Source: Entrophospora sp. SA101 (lineage: Eukaryota; Glomeromycota; Glomeromycetes; Entrophosporales; Entrophosporaceae). Taken from it: a DNA stretch of 27,937 nucleotides. A program made the position numbers and the translations under genes. Positions within the stretch are counted from its first letter, which is position 1. Each line of letters starts with the position of its first letter. Positions 19,989 to 27,937 of the stretch are shown here, piece by piece. Location of the stretch: assembly GCA_958430865.1 (NCBI GenBank), contig CAUDNR010000485.1:2244-30180 (forward strand), written 5' to 3'. The notes beneath the pieces were generated by a model that saw only the letters and a list, made by a program, of their open reading frames with translations, was not told the origin of the DNA and did no database searches.

Positions 19989-20443
19989 TGCTTAATAAAT
20001 AACAGAACCCGCTGTTATATTCTCCTTCTTCAGCAGTTGTTAGGAAATTATAGATTTTAGTAAATAAAACAGTAGGCATGTTTAAGTTAAATTCAAATAT
20101 AACTCTTGAACTAATTGAATTAATGATAATAAAAATCAAAAGGCGATTAATGCCCATAAACTCGATATACTTCCCTTTTAAACGTTTTCCTTCCCATATA
20201 TTCCTCTAATATCGAATGAATAATGTAGAGATAAAGAATGTATTTACGTCATAATTAATCGAATTTGGTTAATCGCACAAATAAATCATATGCATTGAAA
20301 TTTTGAATGCTTTTTGTTGCACAACCCATTAAAATGTCATACGATATAATTGATTATCTGATTGATTATTGGATAGATATAAAAGAATCATGTGCGCGTT
20401 ACAAGATACAAATATTAATTGATTTGTAAATACTTATCTACAA

Positions 20444-21955
20444 TTATGCTTCCACTGCTATGGTTTTATTCGGAAATTTAAGAGCATTATTCCAAGGGAT
20501 AGGTGATGTGAAGCATTGAGTTTTTAACTCCTGAATCGGTTCTGAATTTTCAGTATAAGCTTCTAATACCTCATCAATAGAAATTCCCGGCTCTTTTAAA
20601 TTATCGCAACACAAATAATATATCTTTTTACTTTGATTATCAAATCACCACTTACCTTGTAAACTCATATGATTTTCTCTACATATTGGACAGTACCCAA
20701 TAAGTATCACTTTGATGCTCGCCTTCCTTATCTACACTATGATATTTGTCCGATTTTGGAGAATTAGTGAATGCATGGTTAATTTGTTAATAACTTGATC
20801 ACATTCCTCTTTTGATAGCATCTTCTTGAATGGAAAGAGCTTTGGAAGGGTATTATATGGTGGTATACTTAACTCGGTTCCTGATATTTTTTTTGACTCA
20901 GCTGAAATACTTACTTCAGATTTTGAATTAGTAAATTTTTTAGGAAAATGATTTATAATATTTTGAATTTGTGCATCTGTTAGTCTAGAAATGGCATCAG
21001 CACTATACGTAATGTGTTCAATTTTATCTATTCCTATCCCTTTAAATAATGTATAGATGTTTTTAGCTTTTTGGGTCATCTTATGCAAATATTCTCTCTT
21101 AACACCAGGAAGGTATGGTTCCATTTCATCATAAAACTGTGTTCTTGCCTTTTGATCATTAATATTTTTTTTGAACTAATGTCTATGACCTTTTTTTTGA
21201 ATTCCTCACTATAAGAACATCAACATAAAATTTCTTTCTGACTGGTTTTTTTAACCTTTTCAAATAAATGAGCTAAATGTAGTGCAGAACCTGGAGTCAG
21301 ATAATCCCCATCTAGCATATTTTCAGTAATTCGTTTATCAGATATAGAATTCGAAAGGCTTTTCTCGTTAATAAACATAGATAATTCACGCATTAAACCT
21401 TGTTCTATTTTTGATTATAGGGATTTTTATTTCAGGGAAATTGCACTTCGTGTCTGGCACTGTTGTACTAGCTTCTACTATTTCGGAAGAAACAGTACTT
21501 TGTGCCTCAGCTGTAGGATTATCAGAAGAGTGAGGTCCTTTTTGTATTGATTCTTGAGTTCGAGAAGCGGAATCTTCGTTACTTCGTAATAGTTTCTTTT
21601 TCATGTTTATATCTCTCATCATATTACTAACTTTTTCTTTTACTTTTCGATCCAGAAAATCATTGATCTCTTATCTTTAGAATTTGGCGTGTTATCAAAA
21701 GATATATTGACTATCTGTTCAAAGATATTATTAGAATTAACTTCGGGAGAAATGGAATCTTGTACCTGTGTCTGATCTAGATTTACGGAGTCAATGGTAT
21801 CATCCTCATTAGAATGGCAATTAATTGGCAATGTATAGGCGTTTGTGGAGTCTGTGGAGCGATGGGCTGATTTTGCTTTATGATTTGTTTTAATCTAGTA
21901 TTTTCGATCTCGAGTTTAGCATTCACTGTCTTAATAAATCCAATTCGGCTTCCAT
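20444..21955 (-). pseudogene. Decayed coiled-coil / zinc-motif multicopy-family gene
   Basis: It begins MEAELDLLRQ, shifts frame into NAKLEIENTRLKQII (an N-terminal coiled coil), then a Ser/Thr-rich low-complexity middle (SNEDSASRTQESIQKG...). Then come RELSMFINEKSLS, a block with an in-frame TGA at 21220-21222 (CSYSEEFKKKVIDI), and the best-preserved part, 21124-20735: MEPYLPGVKREYLHKMTQKAKNIYTLFKGIGIDKI...DAISRLTDAQIQNIINHFPKK. After a further break comes YCPICRENH (a CxxC...H zinc-like motif), a TGA at 20645-20647 after GKW, then FDNQSKKIYYLCCDNL and a terminal VEA-stop at 20444. This order matches, from memory, a very abundant Rhizophagus family of unknown function. No intact product is possible. 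Confidence 0.65.
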
Positions 21956-22298
21956 GTTCACTAATATTTTTTTATATAAGAAATAGATTTATTCAAAATA
22001 TCGTAAAAATATCACGTGCGCATGAACACTTGTTCACGCCGATCACTTTTGCAAGAAAAAATTATCGATTATATGTATCTATACATTGAAATAAATCCCA
22101 TGATATACATGCAAAAAGTAAACGTGATTATGTATGCAAATTGAGCACCAGGGCCCAGATTTATTGATAAACTTTGATTTTGATTACGTGTGCAAAGAGA
22201 ATTCCATATTCATGACTAGTTACGATTCCACGCATTAATATAAAAAAAAAACTATTATTTTTGACCATCCAGACTAGATATTTGCTTTATTTTCACAA

Positions 22299-24770
22299 TC
22301 ATCTGAGCAACTGGTTAATTTGTGGAGAGTCGGGAAATTCGCTCATAAATTTCATTTGTCCGGGTGGCGTGAATGGTTGCTTGCGTCTTTTAAAATCCTT
22401 GGCTAGTTTGTTAACTCGTCTCTGTAAATGAAAAATTTTGTTATAAATCTCAAAATGAAATGTACATCATGCCAATTGAAACGATATATACATATATACC
22501 TCTAATGCGACGAAGTGGCTGAAAGTTGATTCTACCAATGGCATTGAGGCCTTATCAACTGCCAGTTTAGTTGTATGGAAAGACCATGAGCAGTAAAATC
22601 CGTATTTAAGATCCATAAAAAAGGATCTAACTATATCGCCTAGGTAATGTAAATGTGTCAAATTTAGCAAGCATATATATATATATGAAAAGACCAACAG
22701 TCCAACTTATATACATGTACCCGTGTTTATAAATAGCCCTACTTCACCGGGACCATCCTTAAAATTCGATTGTTGATTTAATGATTTCTTAGCCCTCAAA
22801 TGTGCTTTCACGAAATCTTTCTTTTCCAGAAGCGGTGTACATCCAAGCGGTTTAAATTCGGAGACAAGAACCGGTATTTTGTCAACCACACACGTGAAAT
22901 CGGGTCTTTTTCTAGTGCCTTTGACAGCACGATTTAATTGGATACCATATTCTCTAGGAGATTGGCTGAATATAGGACGCACATGGGGATACAATAGATT
23001 GCAGCAATGCAATTCCTCAGACATTTTGGACGGAGAAAGTGTAGGGAGATTGCGACTAAAGTATGTTAATATTATTAAAATATAAAACGATTATAATTAG
23101 TCTTTTGATCTTCTTCCCAGAGCTAAGCAGAGATCAACTTACAACTCATTAAACGTAGAAGCTGCGGCCCTACTCAATTCTGTACTATCAGCGTAAATGT
23201 AACTATCATCATCCATTAAGTGCTTTCTTATTGCTTCTTGAAAAGTAGTAGATATTGCTGATGGTATGATGGGCTGTTCGATCACAAACGGTTTTGCTTG
23301 AGTTATTGTATACCATTCTGTTTCAGTGAAATCCAGATAAGGGCATGGGCGTGCAAGAATAATAATCGACGCCAATGCTCTGAGGTACAGTTGTAAATGA
23401 TAAATTCAGTAAGAATGTAATTTTTATTTCTGACTTGTGATGTGATACCTACAGAATCTCGTATGTGTCGTTCCACGTTAATCAATCACTTTTCACTTTA
23501 TCAATCACCTTTTGTTGGTACTGACGAAATCTCTGTGTAATGTTTATGTCTCCAACTTTCCACTGGAGCATATAAATAATATTAAAATTGGCAAAGGAAC
23601 AGGAATCAAAATTCAACTCGTTACATACCTCATACAAAGGTATCATCTCCAGCTGCTTTGTGACATTTTCAAGATCAATTTCAAGTCGTTCATTAGGATC
23701 AGATGACTCCTCAACCTCATCATTAGTACTTGTATGTGGAGAAGTTTGTTTTAATCTGCGTACACCCGAAAAAGAGGAAATGATTAGAAGGAATTTTTGT
23801 GACTAAAAATTAAATAAAGTTGAATTCTGCACTGACCTTTTTGTTGCTATTAGAGACAACTGAATTTATGGTATCATCATTCACTATATATTCTGGTGGA
23901 CGCTTTCCGATATTTTCAAGATCTATCGATATATAATTTAATTTGCCTGGTCTGTGATCATATGAGCCTCATTTCCCATTATAAAACTATCGACAGCAAA
24001 CTGAGTCTGCAAACAAAAAGTTTGATATGATTATTGCACAGCTTGAAACTTAGACCTGTCAAACTTACCTTAGCTTGCTTTAACTTCGCTCCAATAAATT
24101 ATTTTTTGACGCGATTTTTTCATATTTAACATCATTCCAGAACAATTCTACATCTTCTCTCTGTGCTTGACGCTTGAGAAAGAGAAAGATTAAAAAGCTT
24201 AGTCTAGGAAGCAAAACAGGTCATCAGGGGCTGCGAATGAACGGTGCTCTTAGCATAGAGACAATGCCTCTAGCCTTCACGCAGGCTTGGGATGGAACCC
24301 ACCGGAAAAGTCCCCATAACTAGCCTGACAGTGCCTGGCCGCTTAGGTTGTTGTTTCGACTGTGCCCAATTCCTCCTCTATCCCCTCACTGTTTTACATC
24401 AATATTTTAAAGTAAATACAAGATACTTACAGTTAGCATTCGATTTTCATTCAGAGCTGAAGCAACCTCCCTCCACTTTTTATCTGTTACGTTTTCTGCG
24501 ATATACGACACGAATTTAGATATTTCAGTATGCTCGGCTGACTTATAATATGAGAAATCATCTTTCACATGGCGGAATTTGAGGATTGAAATGAAATTGA
24601 ATTTTTCAGGGCTCAAGGTGATTTCCCACCCTTCAAAGTTTAGGTGTAATGTTTGTATCTTAAGGCAAGAGAATGACGAAATAAGAATTAAAAAAAACAT
24701 AAGATTCTAGTACGACTATGTCTCGCGTTATTATCTATTAAAAGCTCACCTTTTTATAGAGATTATACAT
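22299..24770 (-). pseudogene. Ten-exon PD-(D/E)XK-nuclease-like gene, broken in its 5' half
   Basis: Exons on the minus strand: 24770-24750 (MYNLYKK), 24658-24431 (IQTLHLNFEGW...), 24172-24069, 24006-23837, 23755-23629, 23562-23453, 23379-23143, 23055-22721, 22639-22500 and 22421-22299. Splice phases of the last four exons agree perfectly (2, 2, 1, 0). They encode LASIIILARPCPYLDFTETEWY, then CCNLLYPHVRPIF, KRPDFTCVVDKIPVLVSEFKP (a D...ExK pattern like PD-(D/E)XK nucleases), AHLRAKKSLNQQ, FMDLKYGFYCSWSFHTTKLA, and a basic tail ending INQLLR-stop. Damage: exon 24172-24069 is 104 nt and ends in the wrong frame; exon 24006-23837 changes frame before RPGKLNYISIDLENIGKRP; an in-frame TGA is at 23482-23484. 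The 3' half is clean, so a shorter transcript from there is conceivable. Function is unknown. Confidence 0.65.
24199..24380. mobile_element. GC-richer insertion inside an intron of the decayed nuclease-like gene
   Basis: The intron 24173-24430 is 258 bp; the other introns of this gene are 60-91 bp. The extra sequence is visibly much richer in G and C than its surroundings (for example GGGCTGCGAATG, CACCGGAAAAGTCCCC, GTGCCTGGCCGC). On the minus strand it has a GGTTCCATCCC word similar to a polymerase III B box, so a SINE is one option. The identity is unproven. Confidence 0.4.
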
Positions 24771-25073
24771 TGCAACTTTAAGAAGATATAAACGAAATTG
24801 TTGGAAAAAATGTTATCAGCTGTTTTTTAAAGTGAAAAGAACACGGAAGTCAGTTACACCAAGATGCTGATCATGATTTTGATGATTTTTCTATTACTAT
24901 ATTTTAAATCCTCGTTGTATAAGAATAAATTATTAGTATTAGTATATTAATATAGTTTGATGTAAAAAAATGTCAGGGATTGGAAATTCAAATCCAATCA
25001 GCGTAAATAGATTCGATATAACTGCCCTTTTAAAACGTTTTCTTTCATCTATTTCTACGTCTTCCTTTGGATC
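24771..25073. other. Spacer upstream of the decayed nuclease-like gene
   Basis: AT-rich, no coding frame and no recognisable motif. It would have held the promoter of the minus-strand gene. Confidence 0.4.
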
Positions 25074-25184
25074 TGTTGTACGTGAAAATGAAATTATGTG
25101 AAATTCAAATTTACATGTGTGAAATTCAAATTAGCCAATCAGAATTTCACCCCACTCCATAATATTTCAATTTCACATACAACA
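25074..25184. mobile_element. Small inverted-repeat element (MITE-like)
   Basis: The left end TGTTGTACGTGAAAATGAAAT and the reverse complement of the right end, TGTTGTATGTGAAATTGAAAT, form a terminal inverted repeat with two mismatches, and TTATG follows on both sides. The interior has two GTGAAATTCAAATT words. No target duplication is clear. Confidence 0.6.
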
Positions 25185-26290
25185 CCTGCACCTAAACCTG
25201 TCTTATGTACTATGTAAAGGTCGTTCTACATATCAGCCTGTGTTTCAAACTCAGGCACTCAATCATATTTTATTACATGTAGTTAACTTCAAAGTCAAAA
25301 ATCAAAACAAAAATTAATTTAACACAACTCTACATATTAATATTTGACATGTCTACATCTGTTTCAAACTCAGACACTAAAGACAATTCATACATGTTTA
25401 GTCTTTACATTTTATGAAATTCAATAATGAAATATTAGTAATAGATATAGTAATAATTAAAGAATAATAGTAATAGTTTCCAAATAACCATAAAATCTTT
25501 TTAAAAGACCATGAATAAAAATATACAAATTGAACAGTGGTAATATGCTTCATGATTCTACATTGGTTTCTTTGTTTTTTTAAAAAAAGTGCCATATAGG
25601 AATGTTATATTTAATATTTAACATCAAGTATTTAACATTAGGCATTAATGTTTAATATTGATGTTGAAACAATAAATATTGTAGAAATTTAATAGTTTGA
25701 AACAACTCCAGGTCATTTCTTGAAAGAGCAGAGGAAAATAAACATACAATTAACATTATAATGAAATAAACCTGTAATAGAATTATTATTTTAAATAAAT
25801 TAATCCTTAAAAATTGTTAATAAAAAAGAATGTGTTATTTTTATTTTCTTTGTTTAAAGCAATTTTTGTGAAAGCAACAGTACAACACATTGGTAAAATG
25901 GAAACAATTGTGAAGCTTTTGCAAAGGCCACACTTTATTTACTTTAGTGGGTATGCAAAGGTCACAACTAATGTTTGGTTGTTTGGTTCAAAGATTAATC
26001 GGAAATATTGGTAATTATTGCAATGACCAATAAATAAAGCTCCAAAATGGTTCGGTTTTTCAGTTATACATAATAACTTCAAAAAAATTATAATAACTTG
26101 TAGCTTAGTTTAGCGGATGTGTTACGAAGTAGAGATGCTGGAAGGATCCTGTTCTAAATACATACTAATACATAATCTATAATTTTATACCATGGAGATT
26201 ATTGAATTTTATACATAATGCTATGTTTAGATACAGCTGGTCAGTTATAGGTCGGATCGGTACATATTAATAGATTCACCACAAAAATTT
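25185..26290. other. Non-coding region with short repeats
   Basis: TGTTTCAAACTCAGGCACT (25241-25259) recurs as TGTTTCAAACTCAGACACT (25360-25378), a direct repeat 119 bp apart with similar flanks. A foldback lies at 25620-25665 (AACATCAAGTATTTAACATTA against its near-exact inverse). No convincing gene; short frames such as 25814-26014 show no known motif. Confidence 0.5.
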
Positions 26291-26324
26291 GTATGTTTAG
26301 AGTTCATATTCGTAATACAAATTC

Positions 26325-26548
26325 TTATTTGAATTATTTGTTTATTTTTGCTTTATTTGTTCTATTCGAATTATTCATTCTATTCGCTTTATTCGCTTTA
26401 TTCGTTATTCGAATTACTCGTTTTATTCATTTTATTTATTCATTTGTTTGTTTTGTCATTTTATTCGAATTATTTGTTTTATTCATTTTATTCGTTTTGT
26501 TCGCTTCATTTGTTTTGTTCGTTTCATTTGTTTTGTTCGTTTCGAATA
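26325..26548. repeat. Low-complexity TTCGTTTTATTC-type tandem tract
   Basis: Degenerate units of about 11-12 bp (TTCGYTTTATTC, TTTGTTTTATTC, TTCGAATTATT) repeat some 18 times. Long hydrophobic frames of Phe, Leu, Val and Ile or Tyr and Ser across it arise only from the repeat. Confidence 0.8.
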
Positions 26549-26639
26549 GAAATCCTAAGGACGTTCTATTTTTTCAATTCATATATAAAATTCATCATCT
26601 CCGCATACTTTTAAACTCTTTATGTTTCAAGTTCTAAAA

Positions 26640-27284
26640 TACAACGCCTTTGAGTAATCAAGTTTGTGCCTCCAGAAAAAACTCGTTCACTGGTTGTTAT
26701 TAGATTAGAAAATTAGTGGGTTTGGTTCTAAATAAGCAGAGTGCAAAAATTAGAATATCAGGAACTGCCAAATAGTTTTTAGCCTAAGTTCGGAGCTTTA
26801 CCAATAAATATAAACAAGGGTACTGAAATAAATTGATCACAAGTGAATAAAAGGAACTTTATAAAAGCCTTTGAGCTTTGTAAAAGAGCCATTTTATTTA
26901 CCTGATACCATTAAATGTGTTTAAAGATTCAATGAAGCTTTCTGAGGCAGTAAGTGAGATGCATTGTAAACTAATTAATTGACAAGCATCAATTTATTGC
27001 AAGTTTCTTGCAATTAACTGACAAGGGTAAACCGCAATTGGCAATATCACTATTTAACAAGAATCAGAAAACTTTATTAAAATATTATTATAATTTAGCT
27101 TTAAGAAACAAATAAGGATAAAATAAAAAGATAAATAGTTGTAACAAATAAATTTATAATGGAGATTAAATTGGTCATTCATCAACCTTTCTTCTTTTAC
27201 TATTATTACTAGAATCTAATGTTTATTAAAAAATACCATTAGTAATCAATAGTTAGTTCTGATTAATTAATTAATAATTTATTT
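26640..27284. other. Non-coding spacer
   Basis: AT-rich. A perfect small hairpin ATTGCAAG-TTT-CTTGCAAT lies at 26996-27014. No coding frame is seen; the end presumably contains the 3' untranslated region of the minus-strand kinase fragment. Confidence 0.45.
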
Positions 27285-27637
27285 TTATTCACCTTTGTTA
27301 AAATCATCATTTAAGAGAAATGAATTAAAACCAAGATTATTTTCATTACTTGTATAACTTTTTAACCTTTTATATTTGGCAATCTCTCCATCTAAGATTC
27401 TACTTTTATGGTATGCGTCTGGATGTGATTTGTGTACTTGTTGCAAAACACTACTACTACTAATAATAATAGTATTTCTACTATTACTATTATTATTATG
27501 TACTTCTTCTAATTTCTTAATAGAAAATTTCCAAAGTTCTCTAATAGTCAGTCTTTTTGATGGATCCACATCCCAACACCTCTGCATCATTTGCACATAG
27601 TCATCAGGCATTTCTGGTAATATTGGTGGTTGTAAAC
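27285..27637 (-). pseudogene. Protein kinase, last exon only (C-lobe end)
   Basis: The exon begins after a good acceptor (TTTCTTTACAG at 27638-27648), with two bases completing a split codon, and reads LQPPILPEMPDDYVQMMQRC then CWDVDPSKRLTIRELWKF. This is kinase subdomain XI with its conserved Arg of the TKL/receptor-like kinases that are hugely expanded in Rhizophagus. A family-like tail follows: low-complexity Asn/Ser, then HPDAYHKSRILDGE, a stop at 27285. The upstream exon with the catalytic core should lie immediately right, but that sequence is occupied by another kinase start on the opposite strand. The gene is therefore probably severed. A very long intron beyond the window is the alternative. 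Confidence 0.7.
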
Positions 27638-27689
27638 CTGTAAAGAAAAGTTTATTTATGAGTTTGAATTATTTACTGCAAAAAATAAA

Positions 27690-27937
27690 AAGGGAAAGCC
27701 AAAAGAATGTAACAAGTGTAAATTGTCAAGATACTCTGATGTATTTTGTGAAAGTTGCATTAATTTACAACTACAGAGTCTCTTCACCACATGGACATCT
27801 GGAAATGATGTAATTGATAACTTTATTCAACAATGTCAAATAAAATCATCTCTGCCAACTTATATTTTAGAATGGATACCTTTTGAGCAATTTAAAAAAG
27901 TAACAAAATTGACAGAAGGTGGATTTAGTTCAATTTA
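27690..27937 (+). CDS. Protein kinase N-terminal region; 5' end not found, runs off the right edge
   Basis: The open frame reads KGKPKECNKCKLSRYSDVFC, then CESC, LFTTWTSGNDVIDNFIQQCQ, YILEWIPFEQFKKVTKLTEG and GGFSSI at the edge. The two Cys pairs, the WTSGND...IDNFIQ block and the glycine-loop start GGFSSIY are the usual N-terminus of Rhizophagus TKL-type kinases. These proteins normally carry about 60-80 more residues before the first Cys pair. The frame is open back to 27636 but has no ATG, and an AG acceptor at 27691-27692 could begin an exon. No matching upstream exon was found; the place is taken by the opposite-strand kinase end. Confidence 0.7.

Noticed and set aside
20645..20670. A perfect-looking splice donor (CAAG|GTAAGT) that could remove the TGA after GKW in the middle pseudogene
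   Set aside because: No plausible acceptor at a normal distance; coding similarity seems to continue straight through.
22879..23085. Plus-strand frame opposite the SEFK exon
   Set aside because: It is the antisense of an exon whose splice phases and motif are clear.
18242..24770. Classic repeat-induced point mutation as the cause of decay
   Set aside because: The suspected TGG-to-TGA changes are not in the CpA context, and frameshifts contribute as much as transitions.
26293..26637. Hydrophobic frames that look like multi-pass membrane proteins
   Set aside because: The underlying DNA is a degenerate 11-12-bp tandem tract that is open in two frames, as expected of a repeat.
1..27937. tRNA, rRNA or CRISPR arrays
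   Set aside because: No cloverleaf, rRNA core sequence or regularly spaced repeats were recognised. The only B-box-like word lies in the GC-rich intron insert.

Overview
The window is strongly AT-rich, with many short introns of about 60-100 bp, GT-AG splice sites, abundant microsatellites and dense transposon debris. Its protein families point to an arbuscular mycorrhizal fungus, most likely Rhizophagus or a relative. These families are a split protein kinase with a Cys-pair N-terminus, hAT-type transposase relatives, a glyoxal-oxidase-like secreted enzyme, and several lineage-type multicopy families recognised only from memory. This taxonomic call is an inference; no search could be run.

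Layout. At 1-860 lies the right end of a hAT DNA transposon: the C-terminal exons of its transposase, a GTAC-rich subterminal zone and a terminal repeat ending ...CCCAACCCTG. From about 1307 to 8975, on the minus strand, is a nearly complete two-ORF LINE. ORF1 has RRM-like folds and a zinc knuckle. ORF2 has AP endonuclease, reverse transcriptase and RNase H. The 3' end of ORF2 carries a perfect 163-bp tandem duplication that shifts the frame and replaces the last residues. From 9.0 to 13.8 kb there is no convincing gene, but there are a trinucleotide microsatellite, a hairpin followed by CTAG that resembles a Helitron 3' end, and an 87-bp TA-flanked MITE.

Two apparently intact genes sit at 13.8-16.6 kb, converging tail to tail. 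One encodes a secreted copper-radical (glyoxal) oxidase with one intron. The other encodes a TMEM53/DUF829 alpha/beta-hydrolase-like protein.

From 18.2 to 24.8 kb three decayed genes follow one another on the minus strand. Two look like members of large families with PD-(D/E)XK-nuclease-like motifs. The middle one is a coiled-coil/zinc-motif protein. Exons, splice sites and motifs can still be traced, but stops and frameshifts break them. The segment from 24.8 to 27.3 kb is non-coding with small palindromic elements and a low-complexity tract. At the right edge, the last exon of one kinase (minus strand) abuts the 5'-truncated start of another kinase (plus strand), which implies a rearrangement or assembly breakpoint.

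No operon-like cooperation is expected in such a eukaryotic region. The main story is repeat turnover around two live genes and a row of decaying family members.
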